A stretch of 64,000 nucleotides of DNA from Pseudomonas putida (GTDB lineage Bacteria; Pseudomonadota; Gammaproteobacteria; Pseudomonadales; Pseudomonadaceae): positions 1-64,000 of the forward strand of contig NZ_SMTE01000012.1 in the NCBI RefSeq assembly GCF_004357765.1. Reading direction: 5' to 3'. Made by a program: the position numbers and the translations under genes. The notes under the pieces are model-generated. The model did not search any database. It was not told the DNA's origin and saw nothing but the letters and a program-made list of their open reading frames with translations. This document shows positions 28,928-35,853 of the stretch, in pieces (positions within the stretch are counted from its first letter, which is position 1; each line of letters opens with the position of its first letter).

Positions 28928-29698
28928 ATGGCCCAGATGAATACCATTGACCGCATCACCCAACTCGTCTTAGCCCGCCGACCGGAATTGGGCGTGCGTA
29001 GCGTCAAGCGCGATATAGCCACTACGTGTGGGATCAGTTACGAAGCGGTCCGCCAGTGGTTCGCCGGTGACACCGAGCACATCAAAAACGACAACCTGCT
29101 CGCCATCGCCGATGGATATGACACGACAGTGGATTGGCTTCTCGTAGGAAAGGGCGAGCCGCCGCGCAGGTCTGAGCCTAAGTCCGAGCTGAACGCCAAG
29201 CTTTGCGCAGCCGAGGACGATCCCCAAGGCGATAGCGCAAGCGGGTTTGTCATCACGGCCGCCGAGATAGCAGAAGGCGATATCTCCATCGCGCAATACG
29301 ACATCCGCGCCGCGATGGGACACGGCCAAGTGCCTTCAGAATACAGCGAGCTCATCCGAAATGTCGTGATCCGCGAGGAAGTCTTGCGCGAGAAAGGCGT
29401 GACCTACACCTCGGCACGAGCCCTGGCGATGATCACCGGCTGGGGCCAGAGCATGGAAGGGACCATCAACGACAAGGACCCGGTGATTGTCGACCGCGGT
29501 ATCACCGATTACCAGGGAGAGGGCGTTTATGTCCTTACCTGGCATGGTGATCTGCTCATCAAACGCCTGCAACGGCGGGACGAGGACCATTTCTGGCTGA
29601 TTTCGGACAACCGCAATTACGAGAAGCAATCCGCCCGGATCGATGACGTGACGATCCATGCCAAGGTTCTACTGGTCTGGAATGCCAGAAAAGTGTAG
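28928..29698 (+). CDS. cI/LexA-like S24 family repressor (prophage type)
   Basis: A 256-residue repressor with an N-terminal helix-turn-helix (residues about 25-70: SVKRDIATTCGISYEAVRQWF) and a C-terminal S24 peptidase domain. The catalytic Ser is in GQSMEGTI (Ser175) and the Lys in DLLIKRLQ (Lys212). An AAMG segment (residues 128-131) sits where such proteins self-cleave. This is the layout of phage cI and PrtR-type repressors that are inactivated by RecA during DNA damage. Alternative starts are ATG 28937 or TTG 28922; none has a strong ribosome site. No structural phage genes follow, so it is a leftover or domesticated regulator. Confidence 0.88.
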   Translation: MAQMNTIDRITQLVLARRPELGVRSVKRDIATTCGISYEAVRQWFAGDTEHIKNDNLLAIADGYDTTVDWLLVGKGEPPRRSEPKSELNAKLCAAEDDPQGDSASGFVITAAEIAEGDISIAQYDIRAAMGHGQVPSEYSELIRNVVIREEVLREKGVTYTSARALAMITGWGQSMEGTINDKDPVIVDRGITDYQGEGVYVLTWHGDLLIKRLQRRDEDHFWLISDNRNYEKQSARIDDVTIHAKVLLVWNARKV

Positions 29699-29720
29699 CT
29701 GCCGAGTCGGGCTGTGTTCT

Positions 29721-30038
29721 TCAGAACGGCGCTTGGACCTGGGAATCGATCACAGCCACATCCTCTACCCGGTCGATTACCCGATCATCATCCGTCGCGG
29801 TGTCCCATTTCAGAAGCACTGATCCATCGTCGTAGAACACCATCTCCAGCCCTCCCGTTTCGGCGAGTAGCGCCATGATCGCATCCCAATCCTGATCGCG
29901 ATCCGTGTCCATTCGATGGACCATCACCTTCCGGTCCAGCTGGGCCACGGGTGAATTGATCATCGCTGAAACCCTCAATCCCAGCAGCTCCAGGCTCGTC
30001 AGCTCATCTACCCGACCTGCACGTTTCTGCGCCGACAT
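29721..30038 (-). CDS. DUF1654 family protein, LexA-boxed copy 1
   Basis: A 105-residue protein with the DUF1654 core LELLGLRVSAMINSPVAQ, followed by an acidic DWDAIMALLAE helix and strands ending LLKWDT. It aligns clearly with the protein at 59280-59522. The ATG at 30038 is preceded by GGGAGG; an upstream ATG at 30062 lies inside the LexA box. A LexA box (30053-30072) covers the promoter, and two CAAG-N4-CTTG operators lie just upstream. It is therefore probably switched on by DNA damage. The biochemical role is unknown. Confidence 0.8.
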   Translation of the reverse strand: MSAQKRAGRVDELTSLELLGLRVSAMINSPVAQLDRKVMVHRMDTDRDQDWDAIMALLAETGGLEMVFYDDGSVLLKWDTATDDDRVIDRVEDVAVIDSQVQAPF

Positions 30039-30052
30039 CTGCCCCTCCCGAA

Positions 30053-30072
30053 TACTGTCCATTCATACAGTA
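30053..30072 (-). promoter_or_regulatory. LexA (SOS) box of DUF1654 copy 1
   Basis: TACTGT-N8-ACAGTA, matching the bacterial SOS box CTGT-N8-ACAG plus both flanking bases of the E. coli consensus. It lies 15 bases before the chosen start and overlaps the likely -10 region. Confidence 0.8.
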
Positions 30073-30085
30073 CAAAAAACAAATA

Positions 30086-30097
30086 CAAGTTTGCTTG
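30086..30097. promoter_or_regulatory. CAAG-N4-CTTG operator, proximal
   Basis: CAAGTTTGCTTG, with the same half-sites as the operator at the repressor promoter (28878). It overlaps a TTGTAT -35-like hexamer on the minus strand for the DUF1654 gene. Confidence 0.55.
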
Positions 30098-30128
30098 CTT
30101 TTTCTGTGTCCGACTGCTTTTATAAATG

Positions 30129-30140
30129 CAAGTCAGCTTG
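30129..30140. promoter_or_regulatory. CAAG-N4-CTTG operator, distal
   Basis: CAAGTCAGCTTG, extended to GCAAG-N4-CTTGC, 43 bases (about four helical turns) from the proximal copy. The spacing would place two repressor dimers on the same face of the DNA. Confidence 0.55.
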
Positions 30141-30269
30141 CTTTTGCGTGCTGGCCAGGCCCACCCCCATGGGCTGCTCGAATGGCGAAATGGAGCATGC
30201 GCGCGGAAGGACGCATCCAGGCTGGAAGCAAGCGTGCCAAGCCAATGAACGTATCGCGAGGAGAAACCT

Positions 30270-30944
30270 ATGACCGTCAACATCAATGACCTAACGATCA
30301 CTACCCCCGTGCCGGTATCTTCGACAAACCCCGTCGCTTTGGAAGTCAGTGGAGCGGTGGCGATTGCCGAATTCCCAAGCGTCGTCGAGGTGCTTAGCGA
30401 TGGCTCCGTGCAATTTTCAGCGCCGACCAAAGGCGCCTCGAGCAAAAGCACTCACCGCACGCGCTGCGAGTGGTCTGAGGCGACCAACTGGACGCTGGGC
30501 AGCGCACCGGAGCACTGGAATCGACAGGAGATGAAGCTCACCAAAGTCAACGCTGCGCAGAAAGTGGTCATTTCCCAGATGCATGTGCGGGGCGATGACA
30601 GCCCACCTATCAAGGTGTTCTGGAACAAAGGGAACATCACCCTGGGCTTCCGAACCACTTACAACCAGACCACCCCGGTCAACTCCACAGTGCTCAAAGG
30701 CGTTCCACTCGGGGCGAAGTTCAACGTGAACATCCATGTCATGGCAGATGGCAAAGTTACAGTTACGGCCGAATGCAACGGCGCTTCGGGGTCGTCGGGC
30801 ACGCTGCAGCTGGACGACACTTGGGACTCGCATCTTTTCGAGTTTCACGGCGGCGTCTACAACCAGATCGACTACACCGACGCCACCCCTGCCGACGATG
30901 GCTCGATTTGCATCATCAGTAGCCTGTCGCTGATCCACAGTTGA
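30270..30944 (+). CDS. Polysaccharide lyase family 7-like protein (alginate lyase type)
   Basis: A 224-residue beta-rich protein with the three PL7 signatures: an RTRCE segment (residues 63-67, for R-S/T-E-L), QMH (Gln103, His105) and GVYNQ (Tyr197). These supply the Arg, Gln, His and Tyr used to cleave alginate by beta-elimination. The length matches the stand-alone single-domain PL7 proteins known in Pseudomonas. No signal peptide is visible, which is odd for an enzyme acting on an exopolysaccharide. The ribosome site is a GAGGAGAAA stretch before ATG 30270. Its position next to prophage-type control elements leaves open a phage depolymerase origin. Confidence 0.8.
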   Translation: MTVNINDLTITTPVPVSSTNPVALEVSGAVAIAEFPSVVEVLSDGSVQFSAPTKGASSKSTHRTRCEWSEATNWTLGSAPEHWNRQEMKLTKVNAAQKVVISQMHVRGDDSPPIKVFWNKGNITLGFRTTYNQTTPVNSTVLKGVPLGAKFNVNIHVMADGKVTVTAECNGASGSSGTLQLDDTWDSHLFEFHGGVYNQIDYTDATPADDGSICIISSLSLIHS

Positions 30945-31000
30945 ACGATGAGCGAAAAAGTCGGCCTTCGGGAAATCCGGTCATCGCAAGGTGACTGGAT

Positions 31001-31414
31001 CTAGAAATCCACCTTCCCCCGTCCCGCTTTGACACTGCTGCGCCGCGCCTTCCCCTCGAGCCGCCGGGTCTTCGATCCTAGGGTCGGCTTGGTGGGGCGG
31101 CGTTTCTTCTCGGTCTTTCCCGCAGCGATGATCAACTCGGCCAGACGCGCCAGTGCGTCAGTGCGGTTCTGCTCCTGAGTGCGGTACTGCTGGGCCTTGA
31201 TGATCAACACGCCGTCGCCGGTGATGCGACTGTCACGCAGCGCCAGCAGCCGCTCCTTGTAGAACTCGGGCAGCGACGAGGCCCGGATGTCGAAGCGCAG
31301 GTGCACGGCGCTGGACACTTTGTTGACGTTCTGCCCACCCGCGCCTTGGGCGCGGATGTAGGTCAGTTCGATGTCGGAATCGGGCAGTTGAACAGCGTTC
31401 GAAATAATCAGCAT
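31001..31414 (-). CDS. arfB: Alternative ribosome-rescue factor ArfB (peptidyl-tRNA hydrolase)
   Basis: A 137-residue release-factor-like protein that frees ribosomes stalled at the end of broken mRNAs. The catalytic GGQ is at residues 26-28 within [19 protein letters not shown]. The C-terminus is Arg/Lys-rich and tail-like ([16 protein letters not shown]) and in the family threads into the mRNA channel. The DUF1543 gene lies 9 bases upstream, so the two are probably one transcript. Confidence 0.93.
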   Translation of the reverse strand: MLIISNAVQLPDSDIELTYIRAQGAGGQNVNKVSSAVHLRFDIRASSLPEFYKERLLALRDSRITGDGVLIIKAQQYRTQEQNRTDALARLAELIIAAGKTEKKRRPTKPTLGSKTRRLEGKARRSSVKAGRGKVDF

Positions 31415-31422
31415 GACAGTGC

Positions 31423-31917
31423 CTATGGAAGCACGATGTAGTCGTTGCGTTGCACGACCCCGGCATGGGGCCCCTCAACCAGATGCACATAGCGCCCACC
31501 CACCACATCGATGGGTAGACAGTCATCCACGTCCAGCAGCGCATCGGTATGGGCTTTCTGCCAATGGGACAGCACCTGCCGCCTGCCCTTCTCCTTGGCT
31601 TCGCGCATGTCCCTGGCCACCACCAGCAGGTACTGATGCGCTTCACCGAACGCTCCCGCCTCGTAGCCACCCAGGTTGATGAAGTACAACCGCGGCGCAT
31701 CCGGCAGCGGCGCCAGTGGGCTGAACGCCACGCGCCAGCCCTCGACGCCATCGACCGCCATCCACGAATCGATGTGCATGCCTTTGGAGCTGCCGAACCA
31801 ACTCTCACGAAGCTGCGGGTAGGCTTGCTCCAGCGTATCGGCGACGACGAACGCGACATCGTGCACCTCGATCTTCGCCCGCGGATGCTTGCCGCCGAGC
31901 AGTACCACAAAAAGCAT
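31423..31917 (-). CDS. DUF1543 domain protein
   Basis: A 164-residue protein starting [27 protein letters not shown], the DUF1543 signature. It carries two similar halves: [24 protein letters not shown] and the later [17 protein letters not shown]. There is no signal and no known catalytic motif. It lies just upstream of arfB in the same direction. The function is unknown. Confidence 0.85.
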   Translation of the reverse strand: MLFVVLLGGKHPRAKIEVHDVAFVVADTLEQAYPQLRESWFGSSKGMHIDSWMAVDGVEGWRVAFSPLAPLPDAPRLYFINLGGYEAGAFGEAHQYLLVVARDMREAKEKGRRQVLSHWQKAHTDALLDVDDCLPIDVVGGRYVHLVEGPHAGVVQRNDYIVLP

Positions 31918-32124
31918 TCGATACCCCTGTTACCCGAATCGCCACCTACTGAACAGCGCCGCGAACTCGCTGCCGGCTGGGTCTGGTCAATAGGCGACCT
32001 AGATACCCGAGTATAAAGGGCGCGTGCGTCGAGCGCCGAACCGTCTTTCGCTTTGAACCGTATGGCTTTGCGCAGACTCAACCAAAGGCAAGTTCTTACA
32101 TCCAACCCGTGATGAGGAAACGCC

Positions 32125-32589
32125 ATGAACGCTATCGATCTACTGATTCAAGACCACAAGCTGGTGAAGAAGCTGCTCGAAGAACTCTCGACCACCACCG
32201 AGCGAGCAGTGAAAAAGCGGGCCGAGCTACTTCACAGGATCCAGCAGGAGCTGCAGATTCACACCACCCTCGAAGAAGAGATTCTCTATCCGGCCATCAA
32301 GGAAGCGGGTGGCAAGGAAGAGGCAAAAATGTACTACGAGGCCAAGGAAGAGCATCGGACGGTCGACTCTCTCGTGATACCCGATCTGCTGCATACCGAA
32401 ACCGGCACCGTCGAGTTCGCCGGGCGCGTCAAGGTCATGAAAGAGTTGCTGGAACACCATATCGAGGAGGAAGAAGACGAACTCTTCCCCACGGCGAAGA
32501 AGCTGCTCAGCAAGGCCACCCTCGAGGAGCTTGGGCAAACCATGGAAATGCAGAAGAAGATGCTCAAGGGCGAGCAACGAGCGGCGTAG
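32125..32589 (+). CDS. Hemerythrin HHE domain protein
   Basis: A 154-residue cytoplasmic protein with paired hemerythrin/HHE helices. Iron ligands are visible as His in LIQDHKLVKKLL, His/Glu in HTTLEEEILYPAIKE, His in EEHRTVDSL and His/Glu in LEHHIEEEEDELFP. It may sense or store oxygen, nitric oxide or iron; relatives protect against nitrosative or oxidative stress. It stands alone with a GAGGAAA ribosome site. The specific role is not known. Confidence 0.9.
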   Translation: MNAIDLLIQDHKLVKKLLEELSTTTERAVKKRAELLHRIQQELQIHTTLEEEILYPAIKEAGGKEEAKMYYEAKEEHRTVDSLVIPDLLHTETGTVEFAGRVKVMKELLEHHIEEEEDELFPTAKKLLSKATLEELGQTMEMQKKMLKGEQRAA

Positions 32590-32667
32590 TGAAGCGGCCA
32601 CCTGCCGGCGCTCATGACGCGGGTAGGTGGCCAACCCCAGATATCCCATCATCAGTTGGAAAGTTTC

Positions 32668-32973
32668 ATGGATTACTGGATCGGAATACTTGAATGGCCG
32701 GCCATGGTGATGACTGTGTTGGCAGCATGGTGCATCGGTTCGCGCCGGCCAGGTCGAAGGAAAATTGGATTCTGCTGTTTCATTGCAAGCAACGTACTGT
32801 GGGCCGTGTGGGGCTGGCAAGCACAGGCCTGGGCACTGATCATCCTGCAGTTCTGCCTCTGCGTTATGAATCTGCGAGGGTGGCGGAAGAACACGCAAAT
32901 GGAAACTGCCGGGGGAGAACATCGTGACAAGCCTGTGACGGGAAGAGCACACTTGTACTCCTCCCGACTGTGA
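32668..32973 (+). CDS. Small membrane protein of unknown function
   Basis: A 101-residue protein with two or three hydrophobic segments (LEWPAMVMTVLAAWCIG; FCCFIASNVLWAVWGW; AWALIILQFCLCVMNL) followed by a polar tail. The organisation resembles small YgjV-like or PnuC-like membrane proteins, though I cannot assign a family. The ATG at 32668 fits the first membrane segment. It lies 78 bases after the hemerythrin gene and could share its transcript. Confidence 0.6.
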   Translation: MDYWIGILEWPAMVMTVLAAWCIGSRRPGRRKIGFCCFIASNVLWAVWGWQAQAWALIILQFCLCVMNLRGWRKNTQMETAGGEHRDKPVTGRAHLYSSRL

Positions 32974-32985
32974 GCCTCTGCTCTC

Positions 32986-33285
32986 TTATTTCGCGGCACC
33001 GAGTAGTTGTGCGCCGGTAGCGCCCTGCGCCGCAACCCAACGTGCACGTCCCACGCCCCAGGCAAGCGCCCTAGTCATCGACTCGCCCGGGCGTGAATCG
33101 AAGGCTTCTTCATGAACAGCCATTCCAGACGGGGCGTAAACACCGATGAACATCTGCGTATTACCCGTCCGCGACAGTCGCACCTGAACATCGATGAACG
33201 TCCCATCGTCGAGCGTCTCGTCGTGAACGCGGTGGTGAAGCGTCGGATCGGCCCAATCCCAAAAAACATCACCGCGTATTCGCAT
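32986..33285 (-). CDS. Conserved hypothetical protein
   Basis: A 99-residue soluble protein (MRIRGDVFWDWADPTLHHRV), beta-rich in its first half and with a helical ALAWGVGRARWVAAQG end. A ribosome site (AGAGG) lies before ATG 33285. I recognise no domain. Codon usage is like the core genome, so it is probably native. It is convergent with the small membrane protein. Confidence 0.6.
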   Translation of the reverse strand: MRIRGDVFWDWADPTLHHRVHDETLDDGTFIDVQVRLSRTGNTQMFIGVYAPSGMAVHEEAFDSRPGESMTRALAWGVGRARWVAAQGATGAQLLGAAK

Positions 33286-33531
33286 AACGAGCCTCTACGA
33301 CTTAAGTCTGATGTGTGTGTGTCTGATCACCTTAGTCCTTGCTGTGTTGGGGGCAAAACATTGTTCAGAAATGAGCGCTGAATCGGACCATCGGTGGGTT
33401 TTCTTGTACGCGTTTCAATGACTTGTACAACTTGGCTGACGCGATACGGGGCGAAGGAGATCAAGCGATGCTGGATGCAGGTCGCGCCTCGGCTGGCCGG
33501 GAAGAAGTGGGCCGAAATATCAGATTTAGGG
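33286..33531. other. Intergenic region before the left RNA-like element
   Basis: No ORF with a ribosome site is seen. The first half contains a TG-rich stretch near 33310. From about 33494 the sequence begins to resemble the segment before the right copy (39270-39317), showing that the duplication starts a little upstream of the highly conserved block. Confidence 0.45.
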
Positions 33532-33757
33532 GCTTCCTTGTAGGACGTTTCCCAAAGATACTCTCTGCGCCTGTTTTTCGTTGCATATGGAAATAATGGA
33601 CTCTAGTCTCGATCCGTCGCTGCCAATTCAGCGACCGGTTTTGACAGACCGGAGACGTAGGTCACATGTGCACGCTTTATGGCGGCTGTACGTGGGGCAC
33701 CGTCTGGTGCGCCGAGTGCCAACGTCTCGGTCTGTCAACCCGCGTACGGCTGCCACC
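33532..33757 (+). ncRNA. Pseudoknotted structured element, left copy
   Basis: About 120 bases (33532-33651) are identical to the right copy at 39318-39437. They end in a 7-bp hairpin GTCGCTG/CAGCGAC (33616-33635). Then helix P1 pairs TTGACAGACCG plus AGACGT (33641-33658, one bulged G) with ACGTCT plus CGGTCTGTCAA (33722-33738). Inside its loop, TGGCGGCTGTACGTGGG (33680-33696) pairs with CCCGCGTACGGCTGCCA (33739-33755) immediately after P1, giving 17 pairs with three G-U and forming a pseudoknot. A GCAC/GTGC hairpin sits at 33697-33710. The inner part of P1 differs in sequence from the right copy but still pairs. Transcription is inferred, not shown. Confidence 0.65.
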
Positions 33758-33761
33758 TTCT

Positions 33762-33980
33762 TGGACAAATACACAGTCGGCAAAACCAAGTTATACCAAG
33801 GCGAAAACCAGGCCCAACCCTTGTTCTGCATCGAGCCCGGCATCGCCTGCCACTACGCCCGCGAAGGTGGCAGCGCGGCCGCAATATCCCGCCATCCAGG
33901 GAGATCCCCTTCACGCCATCAAACCCTTCCGACCAACCCAGGTGAGGCCGGCGAAGATCAGCTCCGACACACCATTGCGC
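33762..33980 (+). pseudogene. DUF3077 gene remnant (deleted copy)
   Basis: Bases 33765-33865 match codons 9-40 of the gene at 39999 (KYTVGKTK, then YQGENQ, LFCIEPGI, CHYARE). The sequence then jumps straight into the REP and spacer found downstream of the intact gene. The junction is the 8-base repeat CCCGCGAA, present once here (33858-33865) and twice in the right copy (40114-40121 and 40299-40306), so 185 bases were lost between short repeats. The DUF6124 gene and the DUF3077 start are also missing. The open frame through it is an accident. Confidence 0.75.
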
Positions 33981-34533
33981 TTGCCGGCCTGGCATGCTCG
34001 AGCCATTGCTGCCGTGTCATTTCCCAGACCTCCACCTCCATCTGCCCGGCGACGAAATCCCCTGTTCGCGTTCCCACCCTGCGCATCCCTTCACGCTCTG
34101 AGACCTTGCGCGAACCATGGTTGGCTACGGCCTTGGGCACCACCATGAGCGGACGCGCCAGGGTCTCGAACCAATACGCGTTGATAACCTGGCAGGCTTC
34201 ACTCATATAGCCGTGCCCCCACCATTGCGGCGCAAGCCAGAAGCCGCGGTTGTTTCCCGCCTGCTCGAACAGGCTGATGCTGCCAATGACGCTCTCAGGC
34301 TGGTCGCGCAGGCGGATCATCCAATGCCATTCACGCCCGGCCTGCATGGCAGGCAGGGCAATGTCGCGCACATAGACCAAGGCGCCGTCTTCCGGATATG
34401 GCCAGGGCACTCGGTTGTCCAGGTAACGGACCACCTCCCATTGGGGAAACAGCGCCTGGATGGCCGATGCATCTACCAGTTCGAGGGGCGTGAGGGTCAG
34501 GCGGTCGGTGAAGAACGTCGGTAAGGGGTTCAT
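33958..34533 (-). CDS. GNAT N-acetyltransferase (RimJ/RimL type)
   Basis: A 191-residue acetyltransferase starting MNPLPTFFTDRLTLTPLELVDASAI. It has the RimJ/RimL-like fold: the acetyl-CoA region is IGSISLFEQAGNNRGFWLAPQWWGHGYMSEAC (read in parts) with a C-terminal VWEMTRQQWL. The P-loop-like GHG segment replaces the common Q/RxxGxG/A. The start at 34533 has an AGAAGA site; a further in-frame ATG at 34575 overlaps the membrane-protein gene. Its 3' end abuts the left repeat copy. The target, whether protein, tRNA-linked or small molecule, is unknown. Confidence 0.82.
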   Translation of the reverse strand: MNPLPTFFTDRLTLTPLELVDASAIQALFPQWEVVRYLDNRVPWPYPEDGALVYVRDIALPAMQAGREWHWMIRLRDQPESVIGSISLFEQAGNNRGFWLAPQWWGHGYMSEACQVINAYWFETLARPLMVVPKAVANHGSRKVSEREGMRRVGTRTGDFVAGQMEVEVWEMTRQQWLEHARPASAMVCRS

Positions 34534-34537
34534 GGAT

Positions 34538-35512
34538 TTAGGTCTTCTCAGCTTGCTCGTAGCTAGGGTATTCACACTTCATCTTAAAAAAATGTGTTGG
34601 CACATTAACCGTAGCTGAGAAAAAATCAGAAAAATCAAAATCCCTCAGTTTTGTAGGATTCGCAAGCACGCTTTGCTGATCGGCCCCTAGATAGACGACA
34701 GATACATCTTCCTTCAAGTTGCCGCACTGGTGTCTCTCGTTAAAGTCTAGCTTGTAGGCAATCAGATAGATCTTTTCAGGAAGCCGCTCCATGCTCAGCT
34801 CATTCTTCGACCATGCCCAACCCTGAAACATAAGAATAACGGCCACCACGAGAAACATGGCTGAATGGAAAGGAGGAAGCTGATAATTCGGACCATCGAA
34901 TTGAGCTTTGACCCAGCCGATAAAATTGAAAAGATGAACTAGCGCTGCCAACGAAATGCCAAGTAGAAAAGGCGCTACCAAATGGAATAGGATAATCGCG
35001 GTTGTAAATACTAGCGTGACCGGAAACACTGAGGCGTCCACGCCAAACACCCCATTGATAGCGCTTGCAGCCTTACCCGTGGAATATACGATCAACCCAG
35101 AAGCCGCAAGGGATGCAACGAGCTTGGTAAATGAGAACATCCAGATCGACTTGACCAACTCTGATCGCTCTACCGACACACCGATGTAAACCGCGGCCAG
35201 CACTACTCCCCAGATCTTAATTGCGACTTGGTTCTGCTGCACCCATTCGAAGTCAGAATTCTCCTGCCCGCCAAGCTGAATCAAAGCAAAGGCGACGATG
35301 GCCAGGATACCCAACGCCCACGTAGTGGTTTCTGTCCTGCTATCACGATCATCCCTACGTTCTCGCGACCACTTCCTAAGGTCAGCAGCGATGTTGGACA
35401 AATGATAATTGATCGACTTCCTACCGTTTGACGAAAGATCCGATTCAGTACCACTTAGCTGCCGGTGAATCTTATCCAGCAATTCCTTGTTCTGCTCAGA
35501 CATCCCTTGCAT
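34538..35512 (-). CDS. Membrane protein of unknown function beside McrBC
   Basis: A 324-residue protein. The polar, basic N-terminal 65 residues are helical (INYHLSNIAADLRKWSRERRDDRD). Four or five hydrophobic segments follow (about residues 66-240), then an 80-residue soluble C-terminus. Base composition is lower in GC than the core genome. It is divergent from mcrB and 4 bases upstream of the acetyltransferase gene in the same direction, so those two may be co-transcribed. I recognise no family. Co-location with a restriction system suggests, but does not show, a defence accessory role. Confidence 0.7.
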   Translation of the reverse strand: MQGMSEQNKELLDKIHRQLSGTESDLSSNGRKSINYHLSNIAADLRKWSRERRDDRDSRTETTTWALGILAIVAFALIQLGGQENSDFEWVQQNQVAIKIWGVVLAAVYIGVSVERSELVKSIWMFSFTKLVASLAASGLIVYSTGKAASAINGVFGVDASVFPVTLVFTTAIILFHLVAPFLLGISLAALVHLFNFIGWVKAQFDGPNYQLPPFHSAMFLVVAVILMFQGWAWSKNELSMERLPEKIYLIAYKLDFNERHQCGNLKEDVSVVYLGADQQSVLANPTKLRDFDFSDFFSATVNVPTHFFKMKCEYPSYEQAEKT

Positions 35513-35853
35513 ACCCTTTCCAATTTATTTAACCCAGCCGAGCAAGTTTACCCAGTTGGATCTCAAAAGCATAAGCGGCTCGCACAAGACCCGCCCTGCC
35601 CTCACGCCTCCATCACAACCTTCAGTGAGGGGCGGTTAGGCTATTCATCTTCGTCGCTTCTTTCACATCGAATTCGAAGCTGCGCCTGTAGGAAAGAGCC
35701 GATCCCAGTGTAGGATTAGCACACGTTACGCCTTCACCCCGCGCTACAGAGCAGCAAACCACAGCGCTCACCATCGCATCTGGGTCGAAGGTCTCGGAGA
35801 ACGCCCGAGTTCGGCGCGCTCTCGAGCGGATTTACTGGCATGGAGTATTTGCA
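35513..35853. other. Divergent promoter region of mcrBC and the membrane-protein gene
   Basis: A 341-base gap of lower GC. The GGAG at 35842-35845 precedes the TTG start of mcrB. I see no clear repeat, operator palindrome or small gene here. Confidence 0.45.

Noticed and set aside
28930-33300. An intact prophage following the S24 repressor
   Set aside because: No integrase, terminase, portal, capsid or tail genes are present. Downstream genes are arfB, DUF1543 and hemerythrin, which look chromosomal.
33640-33756. The elements as integron attC sites
   Set aside because: Compensatory stems would fit attC, but there is no GTTRRRY core, no integrase, and the long second helix forming a pseudoknot is not an attC feature.
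33581-34210. A 209-residue open frame across the left structured element
   Set aside because: The frame runs through RNA-like helices, a DUF3077 scrap and antisense of the acetyltransferase. The equivalent frame in the right copy stops after 62 residues, so it is not conserved as protein.
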